A DNA stretch of 64,000 nucleotides, taken from Streptomyces sp. NBC_01591. GTDB lineage: Bacteria > Actinomycetota > Actinomycetes > Streptomycetales > Streptomycetaceae. The notes below the pieces were generated by a model. It worked only from the letters and a program-made list of their open reading frames with translations, was not told the origin of the DNA and ran no database searches. A program made the position numbers and the translations under genes. The DNA lies in contig NZ_CP109327.1 in assembly GCF_035918155.1 (NCBI RefSeq), positions 7,502,001-7,566,000 on the forward strand, given 5' to 3'. Below are positions 26,338 to 34,400 of the stretch, in pieces; the first letter of the stretch is position 1, and each line of letters starts with the position of its first letter.

Positions 26338-27267
26338 ATGAGTCAGCACACCGATCACGGTCATCACCCGGACACCCCCCACGGCCACCGCCACGGCGCC
26401 ACCCAGGGGCATCACCACGACACCGGCGACTTCGACTGGGACGTCATGGGGCCGATGCTGGAGCAGGAGGCCGAAGTCAGCCGGCCGCAGTACGAGGAGG
26501 CCGCCCGCTGGATCGCCGGGCTTCCCGAGGTGCCGAAGGTGCGCAGGGTGCTCGACATCGGCAGCGGACCGGGTGTGATCTCCTGTCTGCTCGCCGAGGT
26601 GTTCCACGAGGCGGAGGTCGTCGCCGTCGACTCCACCCCGGCACTGCTGGAACGCACCCGCGCCCGCGCCGAACGGCTCGGCCTCGGGGACCGGGTCCGT
26701 ACCCGGCGCGCCGACATCCCCGACGAACTCGACGGGCTCGGGGGCGCGGACCTCATCTGGGTGGGCAACGCCCTGCATCACATGGGGGACCAGCGCGCCG
26801 TCCTCGCCGGATTCGCCGCACTGCTGTGCCCCGGCGGAACGGTCGCCCTGGCCGAGGGCGGTCTGCAGCCCCGCCGCCTACCGCGCGACATCGGCATGGG
26901 ACGGCCCGGTCTGGAGGCCAGGCTCGAAGCGATCAACGCGGACCGGTTCGAGGACATGCGAGCGGCGCTGCCCGGCACCAAGCGGGAGACCGAGGACTGG
27001 AGCGCCCTGTTCACCGCGGTGGGGCTGGAACCGCAGGGCACCCGCGGCTTCCTGCTCGACCTTCCGGCACCGCTCTCCGACCGGGCCCGCGACCATGTCG
27101 TCGCCGAGTTCACCCGTCGCCGCGAGATGTTCGCGGAGGACCTCACGGCCGAGGACATCGCCGTACTCGACCGGCTGCTCGACCCCGAGGACCCGGCCGG
27201 ACTGCGTCGGCGCCCCGATGTCTTCCTGCTCTCGGTGCGTACCGTGCACCTGGGCCGAAGTGGCTGA
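26338..27267 (+). CDS. SAM-dependent methyltransferase with His-rich N-terminus
   Basis: A 309-residue cytosolic class I methyltransferase: motif I RVLDIGSGPGVI (~71-81), AVDSTPALLERTRARAERLGL, LIWVGNALHHMGDQ and CPGGTVALAEGG. The first 28 residues carry ten histidines (HTDHGHH ... HGHRHG ... HHHD), a likely metal-binding tail, as in some metalloregulated or arsenic-type methyltransferases, though no Cys triad is seen here. The start at ATG 26338 includes the His tail; ribosome site weak. Confidence 0.8.
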   Translation: MSQHTDHGHHPDTPHGHRHGATQGHHHDTGDFDWDVMGPMLEQEAEVSRPQYEEAARWIAGLPEVPKVRRVLDIGSGPGVISCLLAEVFHEAEVVAVDSTPALLERTRARAERLGLGDRVRTRRADIPDELDGLGGADLIWVGNALHHMGDQRAVLAGFAALLCPGGTVALAEGGLQPRRLPRDIGMGRPGLEARLEAINADRFEDMRAALPGTKRETEDWSALFTAVGLEPQGTRGFLLDLPAPLSDRARDHVVAEFTRRREMFAEDLTAEDIAVLDRLLDPEDPAGLRRRPDVFLLSVRTVHLGRSG

Positions 27268-27286
27268 CGGGAGCCCCGACGCCGAT

Positions 27287-27339
27287 CGGACACCCCGGCA
27301 CACCGCCGATCGACGGATTGGAGTGGTACGGGGTGTCCG
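27287..27339. promoter_or_regulatory. 11-bp inverted repeat with 31-bp spacer
   Basis: CGGACACCCCG (27287-27297) and CGGGGTGTCCG (27329-27339) are exact reverse complements, separated by 31 bp, between the methyltransferase stop and the CoA-transferase start. The long loop argues against a simple terminator; it may be two half-sites for a looping or dimeric regulator, or a stable RNA stem. Confidence 0.4.
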
Positions 27340-27451
27340 GGCAGGACATCTCGTCCACTGCCATGGAGTGTGCGGCATGCCCAAGATGAGGCTTCGCGAT
27401 CGCGGCCACCAGCGGCCCGGCACGTGACAAGTCGTATCGAGAGGTAGGCAA

Positions 27452-28693
27452 ATGCAGCACACCCCGGCCACCCCGGTCACTCAAGCGGCCCCGTCAACTT
27501 CTTCATCGCAGACGCGGATTCCGGGCGGTGACCCGGTGAGAACTCCCGTTCCCGGCCCCCTGTCGGGTGTCGTGGTCGCCGACTTCGGGCGGGTGCTGGC
27601 CGCTCCGTACGCCACGATGCTCCTCGCGGACCTCGGCGCCGACGTCATCAAGGTGGAACGTCCCGGCTCCGGCGACGACACCCGGGCCTGGGGGCCGCCC
27701 CGTGCCCATGGGGAGTCGACGTACTTCCTGTCCGTGAACCGCAACAAACGGTCCTTCGCCATCGATCTCGGCACACCGGAAGGGCGCCGCGACGCCCATG
27801 AACTGGTGCGCCGTGCCGATGTGCTCTTCGAGAACTTCCGCCCCGGCACGATGGACAAGTACGGACTCTCCTACGCGCGGGCCCAGGAACTCAACCCTGG
27901 CATCGTCTACTGCTCGGTGACCGGATTCGGAGCCGGTGAAGGTGCCGCGCTGCCCGGCTACGACCTGCTGCTGCAAGCGGTCGGCGGGCTGATGAGCGTC
28001 ACCGGGCCCGCACCGGGACAGCCCGTCAAGACGGGTGTGGCGCTCGTCGATGTGCTCACCGGACTGCACGCGGCCGTGGGCGTCATGGCGGCGCTGCGCC
28101 ACCGCGACGCGACCGGTGACGGCCAGCACGTCGAGGTCAATCTGCTGTCCTCGCTGCTGTCGAGCATGGTGAACCAGGCGGGTGGCTACACCCTGGCCGG
28201 TCAGGTGCCGGGCATCCTCGGCAACCGTCACCCGTCCATCGCCCCGTACGAGATCTACCGGGCGGCGGACCGGCCGCTGGTCGTCGCCGTAGGCAACGAC
28301 CAGCAGTTCCACGCCCTGTGCCGGGGCCTGGGCGCCGAGGAGCTGGCCACCGACCCCCGGTTCGCTTCGAACGCGGACCGGGTCGCACACGTCGACGCGC
28401 TGGCCGAGGAGATCTCCACGCGGCTCGCCCCGCGCACCGCGGCCGAGTGGTTCGACCTGCTCACCCCGCTCGGTGTGCCCTGCGGTCCGGTCAACGACCT
28501 CGAGGGCGCCTTCGATCTCGCCGAACGCCTGGGCCTGTCCCCGCGGGTCACACCGGCCGACGCGGGCCCCGACGACCCCATGCGCCTGGTGGCCAACCCC
28601 ATCGGGCTGTCCCGTACCCCGCCGCGGTACGAACGGCGGCCGCCGCGCCTCGGCGAGCACACCGAGGACCTCAGGCGCTGGTTGGACGGCTGA
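27452..28693 (+). CDS. CaiB/BaiF (class III) CoA-transferase
   Basis: A 413-residue cytosolic class III CoA-transferase: VVVADFGRVLAAPYATMLLADLGADVIKVERP, NRNKRSFAIDL, ENFRPGTMDKYGL and PGYDLLLQAVGGLMSVTG with the catalytic Asp in YDLL. It moves CoA between carboxylic acids, forming an aspartyl-CoA intermediate. Acyl partner unknown; formyl-CoA, crotonobetaine and bile-acid types all share these motifs. ATG 27452 follows GAGGTAGGC. The ~35 residues before PLSGVVV are a Thr/Ser/Pro-rich extension. Confidence 0.9.
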   Translation: MQHTPATPVTQAAPSTSSSQTRIPGGDPVRTPVPGPLSGVVVADFGRVLAAPYATMLLADLGADVIKVERPGSGDDTRAWGPPRAHGESTYFLSVNRNKRSFAIDLGTPEGRRDAHELVRRADVLFENFRPGTMDKYGLSYARAQELNPGIVYCSVTGFGAGEGAALPGYDLLLQAVGGLMSVTGPAPGQPVKTGVALVDVLTGLHAAVGVMAALRHRDATGDGQHVEVNLLSSLLSSMVNQAGGYTLAGQVPGILGNRHPSIAPYEIYRAADRPLVVAVGNDQQFHALCRGLGAEELATDPRFASNADRVAHVDALAEEISTRLAPRTAAEWFDLLTPLGVPCGPVNDLEGAFDLAERLGLSPRVTPADAGPDDPMRLVANPIGLSRTPPRYERRPPRLGEHTEDLRRWLDG

Positions 28694-29024
28694 CCGCCCG
28701 CCGGCCGGCTCCGGGCCACGGATGACCGGCATTCACGGCCCCGGTCGCCGCCCGGACCCTGTCAAGGCAAGACACGCTGCCGCCAGGGTGAGTGGGCATC
28801 AGAAAGTCCCCTGAGCAGGCTAATGACCGATCAATGTGCCTATGAATAACGGCAGTTGGCGCATCATCTAATGATGCGAAAATAGCATTTGGCGTACTTA
28901 TGCACCTCGATCGGTGCGTGGGCGTCGACCTTCAACGTGTCCGATATGACACGTATGAAGATTGTCAGTACGTTCATCCCCGGGTCGACTGCTCAGTCGA
29001 TCTCTCTGAGACAGGAGAAGTGCA
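28694..29024. other. AT-richer intergenic region with several inverted repeats
   Basis: 331 bp upstream of a small secreted protein gene. AT content is markedly higher than neighbours (around 28815-28900). It holds three inverted repeats: GCATCAT-CTA-ATGATGC (28861-28877), GCACC-TCGATC-GGTGC (28902-28917), and ACGTGTC-CGATAT-GACACGT (28935-28954). No coding frame recognised. Confidence 0.5.
28935..28954. promoter_or_regulatory. 20-bp operator-like palindrome
   Basis: ACGTGTC-N6-GACACGT, perfect 7-bp arms, 70 bp before the start of the gene at 29025. Size and spacing suit a dimeric HTH regulator. Confidence 0.45.
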
Positions 29025-29573
29025 ATGGTTACCCGTTCCACCATCGTTACCGCCGCCGTTGCGGCCGCTGCGGCCCTGGCCGCCACCGGCATCACCTACG
29101 CCTCGGCCGCAACCTCCGAGCCGGCTCAGGCAGCCCCGGCCGTCCAGCAGGCCGCTCCCGCTCCCGCTCCCGTTTCGGCTCTCGGCGGCGGCGACGTCGG
29201 CAAGGGCAACGAGGGCGGCGGCAAGGACAACGACCGCGGTGGCCACGACGAGGGTCGTGGCCACTACGAGGGCCGCATCCACATCAACGAGCGGACGTAC
29301 TCCGACTACCCGGGCGGCTGTGTGACTGTGGTCAGCGGCCTCGGCTCCAAGACCCTCAACATCCGCAACGACAGCCGCCGGACCGTCGAGGTCTTCCGCG
29401 GCGCCACCTGCGACAACGGCGCCCCCATCGCCACCGTCGGACCGCACAGCGACAGCAACGGGGTGCACCCGGGCCACATCGACGGCGGTGTGTGGGTCAA
29501 GAACGGAGTGGTGGGCAGCTTCCGGGTGCACGAGCGCCACTACGACAACGACCGCGGTGGCCGGGACTGGTGA
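29025..29573 (+). CDS. Small secreted protein, unknown function
   Basis: A 182-residue secreted protein. Sec signal MVTRSTIVTAAVAAAAALAA then ITYASA cleavage at about residue 28; an Ala/Pro linker (AAPAVQQAAPAPAPV), a Gly/Asp/His-rich segment (~55-80), and a ~100-residue beta-rich domain with two cysteines (GGCVTVV and GATCDNG) that may form a disulfide. No family recognised with confidence. Strong ribosome site ACAGGAGA. It has a long AT-rich, palindrome-bearing promoter region and two terminators after it, which suggests tight and separate control. Confidence 0.8.
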   Translation: MVTRSTIVTAAVAAAAALAATGITYASAATSEPAQAAPAVQQAAPAPAPVSALGGGDVGKGNEGGGKDNDRGGHDEGRGHYEGRIHINERTYSDYPGGCVTVVSGLGSKTLNIRNDSRRTVEVFRGATCDNGAPIATVGPHSDSNGVHPGHIDGGVWVKNGVVGSFRVHERHYDNDRGGRDW

Positions 29574-29597
29574 CCGAGTCGCTCGGTTGACGTAGAA

Positions 29598-29624
29598 CCC
29601 CGGCCCGCCGTAATCGGGCCGGGG
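29598..29624. terminator. 10-bp GC hairpin terminator
   Basis: CCCCGGCCCG (29598-29607) and CGGGCCGGGG (29615-29624), 7-nt loop, 24 bp after the stop of the secreted protein gene. Confidence 0.75.
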
Positions 29625-29633
29625 CTCCAGCCA

Positions 29634-29665
29634 GGGTACCGACCGGGGCGACCCGGTCGGTACCC
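29634..29665. terminator. Second, 14-bp hairpin
   Basis: GGGTACCGACCGGG (29634-29647) and its exact complement (29652-29665) with a GCGA tetraloop. It follows the first hairpin by 9 bp and, being symmetric, can also stop transcription of the convergent ricin-lectin gene. Confidence 0.75.
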
Positions 29666-30041
29666 ACACCTGAACGACGACTGACAAGCCCGAACACCTG
29701 CCAGGCCACACTAAAGCCGGACGGTGAGGCATCGCCAGCCGACCGGGACAGTCGTGCCGCACGCGGCTACCGGGCTCCGGTTCCTTTCCGGCTCCGGTTC
29801 CGGGATTCGGCTTCGGGATTCGTTCTCGGCCCGCGGCCCTTGGCGGGGCCCGGCGACCGGGCGGCAGAACGTGGCGCCGGCGCGGCAGACGCCGCCCATG
29901 TCCCGGCCGCCAGGGGGGCGGCGGGCCGTCTTGGCCCAGGTGAGTGACGGCCCGGGCGGGACGGCCCCGAAAGGCCACCCGAATTCTGGTCCGTAGGCAT
30001 CCGCACATCCGCACACATCCCCATGCGCGTCTGCATCCGGC
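29666..30041. other. Intergenic region, no gene recognised
   Basis: 376 bp between the terminators and the ricin-lectin gene 3' end. It has a short run of CCGG(T/C)TCCGG(T/C)TCC-like direct repeats around 29765-29820. No reading frame there has a recognisable product, start context or ribosome site. Confidence 0.5.
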
Positions 30042-30524
30042 CTATGCCCCGGGGGTGTCCCGCACCGGCTCCAACCGCCACCACTGACCGGGGGAGTCGG
30101 TGTCCTCCCACTGCTGGACACGGGCGCCGTCCGCCGTGCTGCCGTCGGCCACTTCGAGGACGAGCCCGCTGATGAAACTGACCAGGGTCACCACCCCCGG
30201 CGCCTCCAGGTGCTGCTCGATCAGCCATTCCTGGGCGCCGTAATTGTTGGCCCGCCACTGCTGGATCACGGCGCCGTTCTCGGTGGAGGCGTTGGCGACA
30301 TCCAGACGCTTTCCGCTGTGGACATTGACCAGGTAGTGGAGTGCGGCGCCCTCGTGCACGGGCGAGAGCTGCCATTGCTGGGCGGCCGAACCACTCTCCT
30401 CGCCCTGCTGGACCGGGGCGCCGCCGCCCTTGGCGGATCCGTACACCTCCAGCAGCAGCCCGCTGGCCACATTGCGCAGCCGGTAGCGGCCCGCCGGGAC
30501 GACGGGCGCGGTGTCCCCGCTCAT
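30042..30524 (-). CDS. Ricin-type beta-trefoil lectin domain protein
   Basis: A 160-residue protein that is entirely a RICIN (CBM13) trefoil: three repeats with YRLRNVASGLLLEVYGS, YLVNVHSGKRLDVANAS and TLVSFISGLVLEVADGS, each followed by a QQW element (AAQQWQL, VIQQWRA, RVQQWED). It binds carbohydrate, most likely galactose or xylan-type. No signal peptide precedes the domain (MSGDTAPVVPAGRYRL), so it is either cytosolic or exported by an unknown route. Start ATG 30524 has AGGAAGGACCGGAAC upstream. Confidence 0.85.
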   Translation of the reverse strand: MSGDTAPVVPAGRYRLRNVASGLLLEVYGSAKGGGAPVQQGEESGSAAQQWQLSPVHEGAALHYLVNVHSGKRLDVANASTENGAVIQQWRANNYGAQEWLIEQHLEAPGVVTLVSFISGLVLEVADGSTADGARVQQWEDTDSPGQWWRLEPVRDTPGA

Positions 30525-30626
30525 GTTCCGGTCCTTCCTGCCCGAGGGCTGTCCCGTAGCAGACCGCCGCCCGGCTCGGCAGCCGGGCGGTCTGTGTCGT
30601 GTGATTCAGGGATACGGCGTTACGGA

Positions 30627-31463
30627 TCAGGCGCCGAGGTTGAACTCACCGGGGTTCGGGCCGAGGCGCTTGCCCTCGTCCAGTGCGGCGAACGCGGCCA
30701 GGTCGTCGGCGTCCAGCTCGAAGCCGAACACGTCGAGGTTCTCCACGATCCGGGACGGCGTCACGGACTTAGGGATCACCACATTGCCGGTCTGGATGTG
30801 CCAGCGGAGCACCACCTGGGCGGGGGTGCGGTTGTGCTTCCGGGCGATCGCGACAACTGTCGGGACCTCCAGGAGACCCTTGCCCTGGCCCAGCGGCGAC
30901 CAGGCCTCGGTCGCGATGCCGTGCTTGGCGTGGAAGGCGCGCGACTCGGCCTGCTGGAGCTGCGGGTGGAGCTCGATCTGGTTGATCACCGGGACCACGG
31001 AGGTCTCGCCGAGCAGGCGCCCCAGGTGCTCCGGGAGGAAGTTCGAGACACCGATGGCCTTTGCGCGGCCGTCGGTGCGGATCTTCTCGAAGGCCTTGTA
31101 CGTGTCGATGTACGCGTCCTTGGCCGGCACCGGCCAGTGGATCAGGTACAGATCGACGTACTCCAGCCCCAGCTTGTCGAGCGAGGCGTCGAAGGCGCGC
31201 AGGGTCGAGTCGTAGCCCTGCTCGGAGTTCCACAGCTTCGTGGTGACGAACAGCTCTTCGCGGGCGACACCGGAGGCCGCGATCGCCCGGCCGGTGCCCC
31301 GCTCGTTCTCGTAGATCGCGGCGGTGTCGATGCTCCGGTACCCGGACTCGATGGCCGTGGCGACCGCCTTCGCGGCCTCGTCGTCCGGCACCTGCCAGAC
31401 ACCGAAACCGAGCTGCGGCATCTCGACGCCATTGTTCAGAGTGATGGAGGGGACCTGGCTCAC
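30627..31463 (-). CDS. Aldo/keto reductase
   Basis: A 278-residue NADPH-dependent oxidoreductase with the AKR tetrad Asp46, Tyr51, Lys76 and His109 (SIDTAAIYENE, TTKLWNSEQG, LIHWPVP), and the coenzyme site IPKSVTPSRIVENLDVF near the C-terminus. It reduces aldehydes or ketones; similar to 2,5-diketo-gluconate reductases. GTG start at 31463 gives the conserved N-terminus VSQVPSITLNNGVEMPQLG. Divergent from the Tat protein gene at 31758. Confidence 0.92.
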   Translation of the reverse strand: MSQVPSITLNNGVEMPQLGFGVWQVPDDEAAKAVATAIESGYRSIDTAAIYENERGTGRAIAASGVAREELFVTTKLWNSEQGYDSTLRAFDASLDKLGLEYVDLYLIHWPVPAKDAYIDTYKAFEKIRTDGRAKAIGVSNFLPEHLGRLLGETSVVPVINQIELHPQLQQAESRAFHAKHGIATEAWSPLGQGKGLLEVPTVVAIARKHNRTPAQVVLRWHIQTGNVVIPKSVTPSRIVENLDVFGFELDADDLAAFAALDEGKRLGPNPGEFNLGA

Positions 31464-31757
31464 GAGCGGTCGATCCTTACGTCGTCGGTTGGTACTTCCA
31501 TGGTCAACGATCACCGGCCGCCATGCATTCCCCTGCCGCCCGACGTTCCTCGGCTCCTCACCCGACCCGCCCGGGATCGGCACGGGCCCGCCGCGATACG
31601 GCTCCGGCTTCGTCCGTCATCGCTCCGGCCGCATCCGTCCGGGCCATTGACCGCGCCCCGTCGGCACGCAACCCTGGAGCACGTCACTGAACATCAGACA
31701 CTCTTGTGAACGCGCCAACTCCGAGCCCCTGAACGAACGACTCCGAGCGAGGTCGAA

Positions 31758-32543
31758 GTGACGAACCTTTCCAGGCGTGCGCTGTTCGGTGCGGCAGTCG
31801 GCGGCGCCGTCGCCGTCACCGCGGGGCTCCCCGTCACCGCGCACGCGGCGAGTTGGAAGCTGCGCTGGTCGCCCTCGGCGAGCAGCGGCGGACTCGGCGC
31901 CTTCGAGACCGTCGAGGACGACCGGGCCGATTCCCATCCGGCCGGGCAGCCGCACATCCTCGCCGAGGGGGACAACTTCCGGTTCAACATGCACACCGTC
32001 GACCGGGACACCTCGGCGGACCGTCAGCGCCAGGAGGTTACCGGGCTGCGCACCGGCGGGAGTTCGTACCTCAAGTGGCTGCCCGGGGAGACCTGGCGGG
32101 TCACGTACCGCATGTACATTCCCGGCTCGCTGAAGGCGACCACCAGCTTCACCCACATCATGCAGATGAAGCAGCCGGGCACCGGTACCTCGCCGATCGT
32201 CGTGCAGTCCCTGCGTCGGGTGAACGGCGTGCAGACCATCGAGCTCAAGCTGGCCATCGCCGACATCCTCGTAGGCCGCACCGACCTCGTACCGCTGCAG
32301 AACAAGTGGATCGACGTCGACTTCCGGATCACGATCGGTGACGGTGCGTCGGGTTCGGTCCGCTGGATCCTGAAGGACGGGGCGGCCACCGTCATCGACA
32401 GGTCGGAGTCCGGCGTCGACACGCTCCTCGCCGACCGGGTCCGTCCCAAATGGGGTATCTACCGGTCGCTCGGCGACACCTCGGGATCGCTGCAGGATAC
32501 CCATCTCCTGCTCACCCGGATGCGCGGGTACCAACTGGTCTGA
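31758..32543 (+). CDS. Tat-secreted jelly-roll protein, polysaccharide-lyase-like
   Basis: A 261-residue protein with a Tat signal (SRRALFGAAVGGAVAVTAGLP, cleavage near AHA-AS). The mature part is beta-rich with RQRQEVTGLRTGGSSYLKWLPG, YRMYIPGSLKATTSFTHIMQMKQ and NKWIDVDFRITIG, a pattern like concanavalin-type polysaccharide lyases (heparin lyase/PL-type fold). Substrate unknown. It precedes GH8 and sugar-dehydrogenase genes on the same strand, a secreted polysaccharide-active block. GTG start with GCGAGG upstream. Confidence 0.7.
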   Translation: MTNLSRRALFGAAVGGAVAVTAGLPVTAHAASWKLRWSPSASSGGLGAFETVEDDRADSHPAGQPHILAEGDNFRFNMHTVDRDTSADRQRQEVTGLRTGGSSYLKWLPGETWRVTYRMYIPGSLKATTSFTHIMQMKQPGTGTSPIVVQSLRRVNGVQTIELKLAIADILVGRTDLVPLQNKWIDVDFRITIGDGASGSVRWILKDGAATVIDRSESGVDTLLADRVRPKWGIYRSLGDTSGSLQDTHLLLTRMRGYQLV

Positions 32544-32666
32544 GAAACAGGAGGCAGTAAGCCCTTGCGAACCAGGGGCGGTGGGGTGACCCCCGTCGCC
32601 CCGGAGGGCTGCCCGCACTCCGATCAACCCGGCTGGCCCGCACGGGATTTGGGCCCGCGCGGGGCA

Positions 32667-32698
32667 TTGACAGAAAGCACCGCAGGGAATCCTATGCA
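32667..32698 (+). promoter_or_regulatory. Candidate promoter of GH8 gene
   Basis: TTGACA (32667-32672) and a TATGCA element (32693-32698), 20-bp spacing, wider than the 17-18 optimum. The palindrome at 32705-32723 would overlap the transcription start. Confidence 0.4.
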
Positions 32699-32704
32699 GT
32701 GTCG

Positions 32705-32723
32705 GTTAGGAACCTTTCCTAAC
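32705..32723. promoter_or_regulatory. Operator-like palindrome before CBM35-GH8 operon
   Basis: GTTAGGAA-CCT-TTCCTAAC, perfect 8-bp arms, 23 bp before the GTG start of the GH8 gene and just after the candidate -10. Position suits a repressor or a short leader hairpin. The binder is not in evidence. Confidence 0.6.
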
Positions 32724-32745
32724 ACCGAATTCGGAAGGGATCACC

Positions 32746-34389
32746 GTGCACCCTGCCGCACCCCCACGCCGCTTGGTGGCCGCCCTCACAGGCCTCAGCT
32801 GTCTGTTCCTGCCCCTGCTGGGCCACCTCCCGAAGGCCTATGCCGCCACGGACCCGTACGAGGCCGAGAACGCGACCCTGTCCCAGGCCGCCGTTGCGAC
32901 GAACCGCACCGGCTACTCCGGCACCGGCTTCGTCGACTACACCAACGTGGCCGGATCCTCGGTGGAGTTCACGGTGAACGCCACCGCGGGCAGCACATCG
33001 CTGGCCGTCCGCTATGCCAACGGAACCACCACCGACCGCCCGCTGGACATCAGTGTGAACGGTACGGTCGTTGCCTCCGGCGTCTCGTTCGGCGGGACAG
33101 GGTCCTGGGACACCTGGGCGACGAAGACCATCAGCGCACAGCTCGTCGCCGGGACCAACACCGTCCGGGCGTCCGCGACCACGGCGAACGGCGGCCCCAA
33201 CCTCGACCACCTCGACATTGGGACTCCCGCCACCGGTGGTCCCGCGGTGCCCTTCGGCAGTCACACATTCCCCTACGCCGCAGGGATGCTGAAGCCCTCG
33301 GGCTCGCAGTCGACGATCGACCAGGCCGTGCTCAAGACATACAACGCCTGGAAGTCCGCGTTCGTCAGGAAGAACTGCGGCAACGGCTGGTACGAGGTCA
33401 TCTCGCCGGACGCCGACCACCCCTACGTCGCCGAGGCCCAGGGCTACGGAATGGTCGTCACCGCGACGATGGCGGGGGCCGACCCGGAGGCGAAGACCGT
33501 CTTCGACGGCCTGGTCAAGTACATGCTCGCGCACCCCTCGGTGAACAACGCCAACCTCCTCGCCGCCGAGCAGGACGCCTCCTGCAAGAGCGTCGACGGT
33601 TCCGACTCGGCGACCGACGGGGACCTCGACGTCGCCTACGGGCTGCTCCTCGCCGACAAGCAGTGGGGATCCACCGGCACGTACGACTACAAGGACCTCG
33701 CGGTCAAACACATCAACGCCATCAAGAAGAGCGAGGTCAACCCGACCACGCACCTGATGCTGTTCGGTGACTGGTCGGACTCGGGTGAATCCCACTACTG
33801 GATGACCCGCTCCTCGGACTGGATGATCGACCACTTCCGCGCCTTCAGGACCGCCACCGGTGACAGCACCTGGGACACCGTGCGCACGGCACATCAGAAC
33901 CTGATCACCTCCCAGCAGTCCAAGTACGCCTCCGGTACGGGCCTGTTGGCGGACTTCGTCGTCAACACCAACACCACGGCCAAGCCCGCCCCGGGCGAGG
34001 TGCTCGAAAGCCCCAACGACGGCGACTACTCCTGGAACGCCTGCCGCGACCCGTGGCGCATCGGCGCCGACGCCGTCACCAGCGGGGACAGCGCCTCGCT
34101 CGCCTCGGCCCGCAAGCTCAACTCCTGGATCAAGGCCAAGACGGGCGGGGACCCGGACAAGATCGCCAGTGGCTACCACCTGAACGGTTCGGTGTTCGAC
34201 AGCGGCAACGACATGGCGTTCACCGCCCCGTTCGCCGTGACCGCGCTGACCGACTCCGGCTCCCAGGCCTGGCTCGACGCGCTCTGGAACAAGCTCGCCA
34301 CCACGTCGATCGACCCGGATCTCTACTACGGCGGGAGCGTCCAGCTCCAGTCGATGATCGTCGCATCCGGTAACTACTGGGTTCCCTGA
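32746..34389 (+). CDS. Secreted GH8 glycoside hydrolase with N-terminal CBM35
   Basis: A 547-residue secreted enzyme. Sec signal to about residue 33 (LPKAYAA), CBM35/CBM6-type domain ~36-160 (YEAENATLSQA, GYSGTGFVDYTNVAGSSVEFTV), then a GH8 (alpha/alpha)6 domain: VAEAQGYGMVVTATMAG with the general-acid Glu and ATDGDLDVAYGLLLADKQWG with the conserved Asp. GH8 includes endoglucanases, lichenases, chitosanases and reducing-end xylanases; which cannot be told. The next gene starts 11 nt later and shares a paralogous CBM35, so the pair is an operon. Confidence 0.92.
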   Translation: MHPAAPPRRLVAALTGLSCLFLPLLGHLPKAYAATDPYEAENATLSQAAVATNRTGYSGTGFVDYTNVAGSSVEFTVNATAGSTSLAVRYANGTTTDRPLDISVNGTVVASGVSFGGTGSWDTWATKTISAQLVAGTNTVRASATTANGGPNLDHLDIGTPATGGPAVPFGSHTFPYAAGMLKPSGSQSTIDQAVLKTYNAWKSAFVRKNCGNGWYEVISPDADHPYVAEAQGYGMVVTATMAGADPEAKTVFDGLVKYMLAHPSVNNANLLAAEQDASCKSVDGSDSATDGDLDVAYGLLLADKQWGSTGTYDYKDLAVKHINAIKKSEVNPTTHLMLFGDWSDSGESHYWMTRSSDWMIDHFRAFRTATGDSTWDTVRTAHQNLITSQQSKYASGTGLLADFVVNTNTTAKPAPGEVLESPNDGDYSWNACRDPWRIGADAVTSGDSASLASARKLNSWIKAKTGGDPDKIASGYHLNGSVFDSGNDMAFTAPFAVTALTDSGSQAWLDALWNKLATTSIDPDLYYGGSVQLQSMIVASGNYWVP

Positions 34390-34400
34390 CGGAGGTTCAG

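Noticed and set aside
29765..29820. Short CCGGTTCC-type direct repeats as a mobile-element end
   Set aside because: Imperfect, low complexity, and no transposase or terminal inverted repeats nearby.
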